Shown here piece by piece: positions 8,701 to 17,795 of a stretch of 64,000 bases of DNA (position 1 is the first letter of the stretch; each line of letters opens with the position of its first letter). Under the pieces are notes generated by a model. It ran no database searches. It saw only the letters and a program-made list of their open reading frames with translations, and was not told where the DNA came from. The position numbers and the translations under genes are program-made. Source of the stretch: Bin80 sp965208025. Lineage in GTDB: Bacteria > Bacteroidota > Rhodothermia > Rhodothermales > Bin80. The stretch lies in the NCBI GenBank assembly GCA_965208025.1, contig OZ242302.1:558001-622000 (forward strand), written 5' to 3'.

Positions 8701-11434
8701 CGGAAGTCCGATACGCAACAATGTAGGATAATGGAACAGCTATTTCCGCTCCGAGATCTTCGGGAGCTTCCCAAGTCGCACATAAAGACGAAGAAGAGGA
8801 AACGGTCACTGCCAGAGTTTTCGGGACTCCGGGAAGCGTCACCAGAACAGAGGATGCTTCCCCTGAGTAGGCACCTGTCCCGACCGAGTTGATCGCGGCA
8901 ACCCGGACCAAGTACTCTTTCCCTGCCGTGAGTCCAGTAATCGTCGTCTCAGTGTCTGTGGGATTCGGAGTAACAGATGTCCATGAGATTGGAGACTCAC
9001 TTGCGTCACGGTACTGAACATCATAGCCAGTGATCTCGGCTCCACCGGTGTTCGTGGGTGCATCCCATGAGACGCTCAAGGTGGTTTCTGATTCTTTCTC
9101 TACCGTCACCCCCGTCGGTGCAGCAGGAACCGTAGCAACAAATTCAGGTGCTGTGGATCCAGCGCCCGTCAACCACAAACTCGCGCCTTCTGCATTGACC
9201 GCAGCAACCCTGACATCATACTGAGTATTGGACTCTAAACCAGAAATCGTTGCACTGGTGGAGGAGACGGAAGTGGACAATGTGGGGTAGTCGGTCTCTG
9301 TGGCTAACTTATGCTGTACCCTATATCCTGTGATTTCCATCCCACCGGTTTCCACGGGGGCTTCCCAAGTCAGCGTCAACTCATCCATCTCGGTTGCATC
9401 TACAATAAGATTCGTCGGGATATCGGGCACAGTTGCCGGCAGAGTCAACTGTCTATTTCGAAGTGGAAGCACGGCCCAATCAGATTTACCCACCGCATTT
9501 TCTGCACGAATCCGAACGATATAATTTCTCGCCGCACGAAGATTTGTGAAGGTGTGACGAAGCACAGATGCGCGAACTATCGCGGTAGCTTCTTCATCCC
9601 AACCAATTACGATAAGGTGTTGTCTCTGAATTTCATATCTCAGGATTGGACTTCCTCCATCGTCTGGGGCACTCCATTCTACGGTGAGTTGGGATGGTGT
9701 GGTAGCAATTACTCTTATGTCACTCGGATTCGGAGCGGCGGGCGCCATGGCAGGAACCGCATCCATCCACTCGGAGTCCACCTCTTCATCCGTACCATCA
9801 TCGTCCCGATAAAACACACGAGCCTTGATCCTCGTCCCCCGATCCATATCCTGAATAATGTATTGCGTATTGCCTGCCAATGGAAGACGGGTAGCAGTCC
9901 CACCTTGCTCGGTGGGAAGAGTACGCAACACTTCAGCACCGTTTTCCTCTGCGATCCACGAAACCTCGGGGGCAAACCCATCAGGTGGGGATTGGCTGCG
10001 TGCCTTTGTTAATCCATCAGGTTCAGTAATACCAATTTCTCCATCTCCCAAAAAATCAACTTCAAATGCACCAGAGGGTGCATCCTGAGAATTAGCTATG
10101 CGCGTCAGCGTCAAAAGGCCCTCAGGGGCATCATTCACAGGATCAACATGAAACCAAAACCTTTCCTTCGGTAGTATGCCATTCCCGCCGTAGCCGTGCC
10201 TAAAATTAAAACCGGTATAATAAGTACCGTGACCGTGTTCATTAGGAATGTATACCAACTTCCCAATATCTGCCTTTTGAATTATGATAATGTCGTTTAT
10301 AGTTCCAGGCACCCCATCAAATTCAAATTTTCCCCGTTGGATAAAATCTACGACTAGAATGTCAACCAGTCTGTCAGGGTCAAGTGTAAAGTCACTCACC
10401 TTGAATGTGTAACGTTCATCCTCCATAATTCTCTTCTCAATGGGATAAAAATCTGAAGGAATTATGTCGGACCAGTTGGATTCAATTATTTCATCTGTAC
10501 CCTCATCATCTCTGTAAAACACACGGGCCTTGATCCTAGCGCCCTCATCCGTATCCCTGATCATGTATTGGGTGTTGCCCGCCAGTGGAAGACGCGTTGT
10601 AGTCCCGCCTTGTGGGGGGAAAGTACGCTCCATTGTAAGTGCGTTTCTCGCTGCAATCCATGAAATCTCAGGAGCAAATCCACCAGGAGGTGATTGACTG
10701 CGCGCCTTCGTCATTCCGTCGGGATCACTCACGCCGATATCCTCATCTCCAAAAAAAACGATCTCAAAGGATTCGCCAGTTTCCAACAGCATAGGGTTCA
10801 TGATGGTCAAATTTCCAGTCGGAGTGTCATTCTCCGAATCTACATCGAACGTAAACCGATACGTATCCTCGCTATCTGATGTGCCGTCGTTGACCCTAAA
10901 CAGAAAACTACTATAATCGTCGCCGTGTTCATGTTCACCCGGTGTGAAAATTGCCCTGTCAGAATTGAAGATGCTCACTGCTGCTGTAAAAATTTCAGTA
11001 TCTGTTGAAAGTATTTCTCTTCCGCCTATGATCAAAGTTCCATTCCCCGAGAACTCACTAATTTTCACACTTACAAGCACATCGCCATCGTCGGTATCTG
11101 AAAATGGGAAATCATCAGCCATGATGGTGTAAGGTGTATCCTCCTCAATAGTCTTCTCCACATTGTCAGATGTAGGAGAAGCTAATTTTTTGTCCTCAGA
11201 TACCCTCCCTGCACTTTCCTCAACCTCAGGATTTTTCTCAGGCGAGTGAGGGTATGGAGATAATGAAAGAAACGCCTCACCTATCCCCGAAAAGATTGGC
11301 ACTCCATACTCGGACTTATCAGATCCACTTGCATCAGTGGCAAGAAGTGTAGCTGGAATGATGAACGCCAACAGTAAGGAAATGAAAAATCGGGGGGGGG
11401 GCAAATTTATAGGTTGATTGAGGCATTTGATCAT
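5714..11434 (-). CDS. giant secreted multi-FN3 protein with T9SS sorting domain
   Basis: This protein of about 1,900 residues is probably a surface adhesin or secreted matrix protein. From the ATG at 11434 it begins with a signal peptide (PPPRFFISLLLAFIIPATLLA). Then come two cadherin/VCBS-like modules, each followed by a near-duplicate segment sharing TKARSQSPP, RLPLAGNTQY and RIKARVFYRDD; about ten fibronectin type III repeats of roughly 100 residues (typical pairs: LTVEWSAP with YDVRVAAVN); an LRR-like stretch (LGSLPKTVGDLTGLIELRIG); a putative-Ig repeat (SGLTFVPSGPYISGTP); and a T9SS type A sorting domain with GNYPNPFNPSTNI. The open frame extends upstream to 11569, but that part has no export signal at its front. 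Ten consecutive C residues encode the PPP just before the hydrophobic core, so a one-base slip would abolish the protein. The tail is paralogous to the fragment at 350-829. The ligand is unknown. Confidence 0.9.
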   Translation of the reverse strand: MIKCLNQPINLPPPRFFISLLLAFIIPATLLATDASGSDKSEYGVPIFSGIGEAFLSLSPYPHSPEKNPEVEESAGRVSEDKKLASPTSDNVEKTIEEDTPYTIMADDFPFSDTDDGDVLVSVKISEFSGNGTLIIGGREILSTDTEIFTAAVSIFNSDRAIFTPGEHEHGDDYSSFLFRVNDGTSDSEDTYRFTFDVDSENDTPTGNLTIMNPMLLETGESFEIVFFGDEDIGVSDPDGMTKARSQSPPGGFAPEISWIAARNALTMERTFPPQGGTTTRLPLAGNTQYMIRDTDEGARIKARVFYRDDEGTDEIIESNWSDIIPSDFYPIEKRIMEDERYTFKVSDFTLDPDRLVDILVVDFIQRGKFEFDGVPGTINDIIIIQKADIGKLVYIPNEHGHGTYYTGFNFRHGYGGNGILPKERFWFHVDPVNDAPEGLLTLTRIANSQDAPSGAFEVDFLGDGEIGITEPDGLTKARSQSPPDGFAPEVSWIAEENGAEVLRTLPTEQGGTATRLPLAGNTQYIIQDMDRGTRIKARVFYRDDDGTDEEVDSEWMDAVPAMAPAAPNPSDIRVIATTPSQLTVEWSAPDDGGSPILRYEIQRQHLIVIGWDEEATAIVRASVLRHTFTNLRAARNYIVRIRAENAVGKSDWAVLPLRNRQLTLPATVPDIPTNLIVDATEMDELTLTWEAPVETGGMEITGYRVQHKLATETDYPTLSTSVSSTSATISGLESNTQYDVRVAAVNAEGASLWLTGAGSTAPEFVATVPAAPTGVTVEKESETTLSVSWDAPTNTGGAEITGYDVQYRDASESPISWTSVTPNPTDTETTITGLTAGKEYLVRVAAINSVGTGAYSGEASSVLVTLPGVPKTLAVTVSSSSSLCATWEAPEDLGAEIAVPLSYIVAYRTSDPDGEGTETAGDWEERSTTATTVELTDLLANTSYDVRVAAVNEAGRGEFTDLGSATTTEAVSLPNAPTNVVLTSLSPTEVQATWTKPTETGGLALRSFAVEYAPANAPADSDPMSLTRHAEASAVILTGLLPETEYQVSIAAINALGRSEFESATVTTPLATAPFPPRALMVTGTSAMDLEVSWTAPVDPGGIPILRYRVDYRLSDEDETQTGRQPGDWEEQSSERTSIVIQNLDAGTGYDVRVAAINAVSEGSFVQSTGQTLNGTDIPAPPSSLTLTVSSATRIQATWAAPSSGPDVTGYRVEYRREQHSGTWHQIAHTGLSTQATIIGLMAGTTYQVRVRGQIDAGHGEFVQQSATTRATLPSSPENLVVNGSSDDALRLSWLAPSDHGGAPITDYEIGYKTTENSEWTLWTREETGLQETIRGLRESTLYEVQVAAVNSAGRGSYANGAASTPSSDQTNAPLTLTICGQSPTELEVFWIEATCRTGKDPEASSPASDDIYKLYYREQSASQWEQVLNLGTEGHARIYDLSPETAYEIEFRHFVDDTETIYTGAVSTQDATIPSVPLDFFIQPGSDSELDLRWQSPERDGGSEILRYTVRYRESDADRRLEGFQPSEWVEINAPSNEASLSELLSGTLYEVQVAALNEEGMSPYVTRSATTSPSAELEKDWNALKNLYEETAGAQWTTQENWSVAESDLPQIEELDAWSGVEVYQGRVAELNLNGVGMLGSLPKTVGDLTGLIELRIGQNHLEGALPGEMTNLENLEIFHFDGQSLCAPIQDEFQNWLQTVSEVMGSNCLSALTLTGTIEDQTYTVSQPIDQLNLPSASGGLSPYMYTLTPELPSGLTFVPSGPYISGTPQEITAQTAYTFTVTDNAGGTVSADFAIEVVGATSLEAGHTVTDFVLLGNYPNPFNPSTNILVDLPTAADVSVEVFNLLGQRVHVEEFYGISAGPSRSFMLEVPNLPSGVYVYHVVARQDTGVQLAKGQMTLLK
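11392..11401 (-). repeat. C10 homopolymer tract in signal-peptide region
   Basis: Ten G on the plus strand (ten C on the coding strand) lie between the start codon and the hydrophobic core of the signal peptide of the giant FN3 protein. In the present length the frame is open. One extra C leads to a TGA about 20 codons later, and one fewer C leads to a TAG about 40 codons later. It is the longest mononucleotide run I noticed in the window. Confidence 0.85.
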
Positions 11435-12177
11435 TGGAATAACCATAGTCAAGGGAATAAGAGGTTTACCAAAACAATTACTTACAATTTGTAAATTAAT
11501 CATGAACGAATATAGCAAATTTCTTTCATAATCTACTACATCTCTCTGCTCAGGAATAGGCGATATCAATATTATATTTCTGAGGAGATCCGCATCTAGC
11601 GTTCAAATGGGGCTCAAAGGAGCTTGTATTTTATTTTGCCATTGATCCTCACTACTATGCATTCCATTCTACAAGATGGTGTTTGGTGATTCCAGTAAGG
11701 TATAATAGCAGAATATTCCCCTTTTGAACTATCCCACTAAGTTGATTCCTAAACAAATGGTTCACGCTTGGGACGGAGACAAGAATGAGAAACAATCCAG
11801 ACTTTGATCTTTGGTAGAGCGCATTCACTACCTTGGATGACAAAACCAGTGCGAACGATCATCCGTGTTGGATAGAGCACCTTAAATCCCGTAGCTATCG
11901 GTTAAGGTTGCACCATTAGAAGTAATCATATCAACCGCGTCTTTATTTTGAGAGTTGACCTCAATAGAACTTAAAGAACTACCGTAAAGTATTCAGGTAC
12001 AATACAGATGTTTTAGCATTAACTGCATCCTGAAGCGCCTAATTTTTTAATCATTTCCTGTTTCTTCTAGCATTGATTTCAGGGAAATGCGTGTCTCTGC
12101 CCCTCTACATCGTTGCCATGTGCAGAGCTGAGCGTCTCTCGCCACTTCAGTGATTCGTTAGTTCCACTCCACGCTAC
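11435..12177. other. intergenic region, possible weak ISL3 relic
   Basis: No intact gene is seen. It lies between two divergent genes (the giant FN3 gene on minus, murA on plus) and should hold both promoters, but I cannot point to convincing elements. The stretch near 11850-11900 (GATCATCCGTGTTGGATAG) resembles part of the ISL3 relic at 37932 and may be more transposon debris. Confidence 0.35.
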
Positions 12178-13476
12178 ATGGAAAGACTTGTTATTCGCGG
12201 GGGCAGGTCACTACGCGGAGTACTTCAGATTAGTGCTTCAAAGAACGCCGCACTTCCCCTCATGGCCGCAGCAGTTCTTCCTCATGGAGTCTCCTATATA
12301 GATCATATTCCTGATTTGCGTGATGTCACTACGTTTTCTCAGGTGATTGAGGCCACAGGAGCTTCGGTTGAACGTCGGGGCCACGGGCTTCAAATTGACT
12401 CGGCGAATGTTTCATTTCCTGAGTCTCCTTATGAGCTTGTTAAGAAAATGCGAGCATCATTCTATATGCTTGGAGCATTACTCGGCCGCTGCGGTCAAGC
12501 CAAAGTTTCTCTGCCAGGGGGATGCGCTTGGGGACCGCGCCCGGTGAATCTTCACCTTGAAGGCCTCAAAACCCTCGGTGCTGAAGTTCATCTTGAAGAG
12601 GGCTATGTCATTGCGCGCGCGCCCCAAGGAGGGCTGCCAGGCGGATCATTTCGGTTTGAACCTTCAAGCGTTGGTGCCACAGTTAACCTTCTCCTCGCTG
12701 CCAGTCTTGGACGAGGTGGTAGCCGAATTGAAAATGCAGCGATTGAGCCAGATGTGATCTTGTTTTGCGAAATGCTCGTAGCAATGGGCGCCAAGCTACA
12801 TGGAATTGGGACACGTACGATTGAGGTTGAGGGGGTACCAGAGCTACATCCTGTGACTTTTAGTAATTGCCCAGACCGTATTGAACTAGGCACGTTTATG
12901 ATTGCGGCAGCGATTGCTGGCCTCCCCGGGGAGTCTGTCCATCTTCTTCGTGCCAACCCTGATCATCTGGGAGAAGAGTTTCTGGATGCCTTTCAACGCA
13001 CCGGAGCTACCTGCGAAGTGAAAGGTCACACCGTGATGGTCACTCCCCCCGATGATATCCAACCCGTTTCCATCACTACTGGCATTTACCCCGGATTCCC
13101 AACTGATTTACAGGCCCAATGGACAGTCCTCCTATCCTGTGCCAGCGGGACAGCGACCATTACCGATGAAGTATATGGAGATCGATTCAATCATATCCCT
13201 GAACTGGGACGAATGGGGCTAAAGGCACATGTGAGTGGAAATCAAGTCACTGTTCAAGGTGGAGGGCAACTAAGCGGAGCACATGTGATGAGTACCGACC
13301 TCCGTGGAAGCGTATCGCTAGTCTTGGCCGCAATGATCGCAAAAGGTACGTCGTATATTGGTCGAATCTATCATTTAGACCGAGGCTATGAAAAGCTTGA
13401 ATCCAAACTCATTCAATGCGGAGTTGATATTCGCCGGGAGGATTATGACGAATTTGCGTCTCCAAATCAAGTTTAA
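12178..13476 (+). CDS. murA: UDP-N-acetylglucosamine 1-carboxyvinyltransferase MurA
   Basis: MurA transfers enolpyruvate from phosphoenolpyruvate to UDP-GlcNAc, the first committed cytoplasmic step of peptidoglycan synthesis. The 432-residue length is normal. Lys22-Asn23 (SASKNAALPLM) match the substrate-binding pair of E. coli MurA. The flexible loop LPGGCAWGPRPVNLHL carries the catalytic Cys at residue 116, so the protein should be fosfomycin-sensitive in principle. DLRGSVSLVLAAMIAKG and LDRGYEKLESKL near the C-terminus are also typical. It stands alone on the plus strand, and its TAA shares the palindrome TTAA with the stop of the convergent cytochrome gene. Confidence 0.97.
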   Translation: MERLVIRGGRSLRGVLQISASKNAALPLMAAAVLPHGVSYIDHIPDLRDVTTFSQVIEATGASVERRGHGLQIDSANVSFPESPYELVKKMRASFYMLGALLGRCGQAKVSLPGGCAWGPRPVNLHLEGLKTLGAEVHLEEGYVIARAPQGGLPGGSFRFEPSSVGATVNLLLAASLGRGGSRIENAAIEPDVILFCEMLVAMGAKLHGIGTRTIEVEGVPELHPVTFSNCPDRIELGTFMIAAAIAGLPGESVHLLRANPDHLGEEFLDAFQRTGATCEVKGHTVMVTPPDDIQPVSITTGIYPGFPTDLQAQWTVLLSCASGTATITDEVYGDRFNHIPELGRMGLKAHVSGNQVTVQGGGQLSGAHVMSTDLRGSVSLVLAAMIAKGTSYIGRIYHLDRGYEKLESKLIQCGVDIRREDYDEFASPNQV

Positions 13477-16130
13477 CGTCTAACTGATTTCAGATTATGC
13501 CAGTGAATTGGTTGGGCCTCGAGATTATCGGACGGGTGGCGTTGCTTGTAAGGCCCCGTTACTGCAAGGGCAGTCTCATCCTGTTTATAAAATTCGTACA
13601 GACTCTGGGCTGCTTTCAACTCCTCGGTTCGATTGAGCGCACCAAGAGCCAACATCCGATTATATAAGCCACCCAGATCTTCAGGATCTATCTCTAGAAC
13701 GCGGTCAATCCATTGCAGGGCAACCTCGTAGCGTTCCATCAAGTAGTGCATCCTTGCAATGGAAAGCAGAAGTACACGATCATTTGGATATGCTTCATAC
13801 ACCTTCATCCATTCATTTATCGCATCGTCATATTGTCCATATCCTTTTAGTATTTCCGCACGGAAGTATGCGGTTTTTAGGTATCCAGTTTGCCTCTGCT
13901 CTGCAATGCGCAACTGGGATTCTGCACCATTTAGGTTCCCCTCTGCTAAATAGACTCGGGCCAAATTAATCGGCCCCTCTGGGCTGTCGGGGGCAATGAT
14001 GGAAACTTGATTAAATGCCTCCAAAGCACCACGGGTATCCCCTTCAAGAAATAAACCGATACCATAATCATTCCATCGTTCCCAAAGTGGATAGTTTGAG
14101 TCCGTAGACTCTGACCGAATGGATGAAGCCATCAGAGTGATTGGTATCTCAGGTGCGTCATCTGGGCCTAGTTCCCAATATCTTAAATCAACCTCTTTGC
14201 GGGCTAGTGAATCTGGTTGCCCCGATGCCACTTGCCCACGAAAAGTCCAATTATGAAAATACCACTTAAACTTTCGGTGATACAGTCGGGCGGAAAGGGT
14301 ATGAATGGTAACTGCTGGGGGAACAGTGAATGCATAATGAACGGTATGTGCGGTTCCTGGTCCGATCATATTTGCATACACGGTGGCGATCCAGTCTTGT
14401 GCATTCCTGCGGTTAATTTCTTGACTAGCCCGATCCACCTGAACAGCACCCCAAAAATGAGCAGTGGAATCCACTCTACCCTCCCGATCAAGATCTCCCG
14501 AGATAAGGATCTCCGTCCCTGACTGATCTTTCGCAGAAAATTCAAGCCACATCTCATTCGAATCGTTCGTCCCGCCGGGAAGCAGATGACCAACTTTACG
14601 ATTACGTACCACGACAGTAACTTCTACCTCGGTGCCTGGTCTGAGGGACGGCATTCTATCCTGAGGCCCATAGGCTTTACCATCTACCATTACGGAAAAG
14701 ATGTCAACTGACGCGGAGGATTGCAATGATTTTTGGACTTCCTCAACCTGTTTGGGATATCCTTTGAGTTGAGGGATCGCCGTGTTGGCCGCGGCAAAGG
14801 TGTGGCTTCGGATGAATCCTGCCCCCCCACCCTGATCATTGGATGCGACCTGAGGCATATGGCAATCAACACATGACAGGGGAGTATCTGGTAAATAAAA
14901 CGACCGAACGGTATTTCCACTTGTACCACTATTGTGCCAAGCATCATATTCATTCTGTCCACGCTTCCAGCGATAATTGTTCACCTCAGGAGGCAGGCCT
15001 ACTTTGTGACAAGTTCCACAGAACTCCATGGATTGATGAACAGGCTTCAGCATAGCTTCCCGGTGGGGATCAGGTTTTGCCCGTACCAAAGTATTGTGAA
15101 TCCATTGTCCAGCACCATCTTCTGAGCGTGCAAACGGATATTCATCAGGAGTAGCAATCACATATCTGCCGTTTCCCTTTACGTCTCGTAAGGTTTCTAT
15201 GGCATGACAGGAAAGGCATGTAAGTCCTGCACTCGCGGTAGGATGTTCAAAATCAAGGATCTGCTCATCCGTTAAACGCCCAGTAAAGAGGACTAGCGGA
15301 TCATGACACGACGAACACCATCTAGTGGGATCATTGCCACCACGTTCAATTAAGGCCTCCACACTCTTTCGGTAGTAGGGGTTATTGAACGAGGAAAAGC
15401 GATGCGCTGATGCTTCCCACTGAGCAACTACATCAGGGTGGCATCCTTGCTGTCCACAGGATTCGGATCTGCCTAAATCATCGTCGCTCAGATACCCTTC
15501 ATGGGCCAAGATAGCTTGGGAAGCAGATAATGGGTTACCCTCGATCCGATCTGCGTAGATCGTGCCCCTGTCCTGTAGCCAAGGCACAAGCCCTCCAATA
15601 AATGTGACCACTAAACCAATGCCAAGAGTCAAGGACAATGGGTGTCTCCACACTTGTAAACCTCCAGACCGGAATGCCTGTCCCCATTCCAGAAACCGAT
15701 ATCGAACACCTTCTTTCAGGGAAATATGAATCACAAACCCAATGATTGCCGAAGCAACCGAGATCAAATGCACATACAGCAGTATACTTCCAGCCCATGT
15801 TGATCCGAGAAATACAAGCCCAAACCCGGATGAAAGAAGTGCAATGAGAGATGTACCCGTAACACTACCTGCCAAGGTGGCCTTCCAATTACTGCGCAAG
15901 GGCATCTTTGAAAGATGTAGCGTAAGAAATACGACCGAGGGGAGAACGAACAGAGTGCCCAGTCCAATGTGAAGCAGTACATTACTCATATAGAGCAATG
16001 CCGTAGACCCCTCTACGAGATACAAGAAGAGACTATTGACGAAAAGGACCGTAAATCCCCCAATCAGAACGGCAACTAATCGCCGCTGACGCTTAGGCAA
16101 ACGTATGTAGCGGGTACGCAGACGCGCCAT
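13473..16130 (-). CDS. membrane multiheme cytochrome c with C-terminal TPRs
   Basis: From the ATG at 16130 this is about 885 residues. The N-terminal 190 residues hold four to five transmembrane helices. The central domain carries heme c sites: one CX4CH (CGQQGCH) followed by four CXXCH sites (CSSCH, CLSCH, CGTCH, CVDCH), consistent with a cytochrome c554-type multiheme domain and possible further distal His ligands. A beta-rich region follows, then about four tetratricopeptide repeats in the last 200 residues. The cytochrome part should face the periplasm and move electrons between a quinone or periplasmic donor and a partner. The start lies directly after the stop of the upstream FAD oxidoreductase gene, so the two are probably one transcription unit. 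An in-frame GTG at 16166 would overlap that gene. Exact substrate unknown. Confidence 0.85.
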   Translation of the reverse strand: MARLRTRYIRLPKRQRRLVAVLIGGFTVLFVNSLFLYLVEGSTALLYMSNVLLHIGLGTLFVLPSVVFLTLHLSKMPLRSNWKATLAGSVTGTSLIALLSSGFGLVFLGSTWAGSILLYVHLISVASAIIGFVIHISLKEGVRYRFLEWGQAFRSGGLQVWRHPLSLTLGIGLVVTFIGGLVPWLQDRGTIYADRIEGNPLSASQAILAHEGYLSDDDLGRSESCGQQGCHPDVVAQWEASAHRFSSFNNPYYRKSVEALIERGGNDPTRWCSSCHDPLVLFTGRLTDEQILDFEHPTASAGLTCLSCHAIETLRDVKGNGRYVIATPDEYPFARSEDGAGQWIHNTLVRAKPDPHREAMLKPVHQSMEFCGTCHKVGLPPEVNNYRWKRGQNEYDAWHNSGTSGNTVRSFYLPDTPLSCVDCHMPQVASNDQGGGAGFIRSHTFAAANTAIPQLKGYPKQVEEVQKSLQSSASVDIFSVMVDGKAYGPQDRMPSLRPGTEVEVTVVVRNRKVGHLLPGGTNDSNEMWLEFSAKDQSGTEILISGDLDREGRVDSTAHFWGAVQVDRASQEINRRNAQDWIATVYANMIGPGTAHTVHYAFTVPPAVTIHTLSARLYHRKFKWYFHNWTFRGQVASGQPDSLARKEVDLRYWELGPDDAPEIPITLMASSIRSESTDSNYPLWERWNDYGIGLFLEGDTRGALEAFNQVSIIAPDSPEGPINLARVYLAEGNLNGAESQLRIAEQRQTGYLKTAYFRAEILKGYGQYDDAINEWMKVYEAYPNDRVLLLSIARMHYLMERYEVALQWIDRVLEIDPEDLGGLYNRMLALGALNRTEELKAAQSLYEFYKQDETALAVTGPYKQRHPSDNLEAQPIHWHNLKSVRR

Positions 16131-16131
16131 A

Positions 16132-17748
16132 TTAGTAAACTGATTCCGGCCACCGAAGCTGTACACCCTGTGAAATCAATACATCCTGAAACTCACTCAG
16201 GTGTGCAGCTCGCACACCTTTGGGACTAGTTGTTTTTTTATTGCACCAAGCCGCCAGCACTCCAGCCGCTTCGCCAATATTCCATTCAACAGGATGAAGC
16301 CGATAGCACCCTCCAGTGATATGCGTCACGCCGATATTTTTTGCAGCAGGGATTAAATTTTCTACTCGTACCGGAATGAGTGCTCCGAGAGGGATTTCAA
16401 AGGGTAAAGAAGCCACATCTATATAGTTATCCCCACCAGTGGATGGGTGTAAATCAATTCGATAACTTCCGACTCCAACAGAATCATAAAATCGTTCAGC
16501 ACGGTTGGTGCCAGCCCGAGCCTCTTCACCAACGTGATCCTCTGTCACCAAGAATTCTGATTGAATCCGTCGTGATTCCCTTAAATACGGAGCTTTTGCG
16601 AGACCATCCGAGGTACCCAAAATATCCCCACGTAATCTGAGTCCGGGCCAGCCCTGCCCCCCATCTTCTCGGGGTACTTCGGTTTGAAGCCAATAAAAAA
16701 ATGAGAGGCTTAGGTCTCGGGCCGCTTGTCGGTGCATTTCTGCATCTGAATTTCCGAATAGATTTCCAGGGATATAATCATTTTGGGGCCAGTTGACCAA
16801 TGAAATTCCACCCGCGTAGGTCTCTGATTCAAATAACCCTGGGTCTATCAGCCTTCGATAAATCCACAGATTAAAGTGTTCGGTCTCCGCTCCCAGCCGA
16901 GGATCAAAAGACGCAGTTCTTGGCTCCAATGTAATTGGATGACTGTAAGTCAAACTAAAAAGCTTACCTGGCCAAGGTGGATCAATTGGGGGTTCATAAT
17001 CCCTCCAGTACAAGTAAGACTCGGGGCGTTCAATGGTATGATCTTCATCAGGTTGATAATCCATCGCGAAGCACCATGTTGGTGCTTGCATGTTTTGAGG
17101 ATCAGGGCGTGGAGAGGCATGTAACTCGCCAGTATCGGCCTCTGCCCCCATAATATATTCAGTCTTGGAAAGTTCTAACAAGACGCCATCTTCGGTTGCA
17201 TCAAGGAAATACTTCGCCTTAATTACTTGATCTGTGGGAGAGACTCGAACGGTCAGAATACGATCACCATTAACTTCGGCAGAACTGGGCTGTACATTCA
17301 GGAAGATTCGAAGCTGCCCACTACTCAAATATGGTGCGAACCAGTCACTCAGGATTGAGAGCGCAGCGCGAGGTTCATGACAGAGTCTGGAGACCCCACA
17401 GGTACCAGGATTCAGTAGGTCGGCGGAGGGATCAATGAGCGGATACAGCCGACGATAGTAGTTTCGGATAATCTCTCGAAAGGCTAAGTAGCTGGCTGTG
17501 GCACCTTGTGTCTCAATCCATTGATGTTCATCAGGTGGAACTCCTTGCTGTGTAAATTGCCCTCCAATCCAGTCTGTCTCTTCGGTCAGAATGACGGTTT
17601 GATTCATTTTAAGAGCAGCCAGCGCTGCCGCACAACCCCCAGTTCCACCGCCAATGATCGCAATATCCGCTTCCCATTCCTGTTGATGGGTGGACCATAC
17701 AAAAAGCCCCGCGCTCGTTAGTTGCAAAAATGATCGTCTTGAGAACAT
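16132..17748 (-). CDS. Tat-exported FAD-dependent oxidoreductase
   Basis: The 538-residue protein begins with a twin-arginine signal (SRRSFLQLTSAG), so it should be exported folded with its cofactor. An FAD-binding Rossmann motif IIGGGTGGCAAAL lies at residues 31-43, followed by TEETDWIGGQFTQQG, and a later LIPAAKNIGVTHITGG segment matches the C-terminal FAD-contacting region of the FAD_oxidored family (PF12831). Members are secreted or periplasmic and mostly uncharacterised. Its stop is adjacent to the start of the multiheme cytochrome gene, which makes an electron-transfer partnership likely. The substrate cannot be told from the sequence. Confidence 0.85.
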   Translation of the reverse strand: MFSRRSFLQLTSAGLFVWSTHQQEWEADIAIIGGGTGGCAAALAALKMNQTVILTEETDWIGGQFTQQGVPPDEHQWIETQGATASYLAFREIIRNYYRRLYPLIDPSADLLNPGTCGVSRLCHEPRAALSILSDWFAPYLSSGQLRIFLNVQPSSAEVNGDRILTVRVSPTDQVIKAKYFLDATEDGVLLELSKTEYIMGAEADTGELHASPRPDPQNMQAPTWCFAMDYQPDEDHTIERPESYLYWRDYEPPIDPPWPGKLFSLTYSHPITLEPRTASFDPRLGAETEHFNLWIYRRLIDPGLFESETYAGGISLVNWPQNDYIPGNLFGNSDAEMHRQAARDLSLSFFYWLQTEVPREDGGQGWPGLRLRGDILGTSDGLAKAPYLRESRRIQSEFLVTEDHVGEEARAGTNRAERFYDSVGVGSYRIDLHPSTGGDNYIDVASLPFEIPLGALIPVRVENLIPAAKNIGVTHITGGCYRLHPVEWNIGEAAGVLAAWCNKKTTSPKGVRAAHLSEFQDVLISQGVQLRWPESVY

Positions 17749-17795
17749 GAGTCAATTTGGAGTGGGATCTTCAGTTCGTTAGCAGGTATTTGCGG

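Noticed and set aside
9311..10012. Plus-strand frame of 233 codons opposite the giant FN3 gene
   Set aside because: The minus strand encodes regular FN3 repeats here; the antisense frame follows from codon bias and repeats.
14822..14828. Seven-base C run in the cytochrome gene as a second phase-variable tract
   Set aside because: Seven bases is short for efficient slippage and the tract encodes a glycine loop deep inside the gene.
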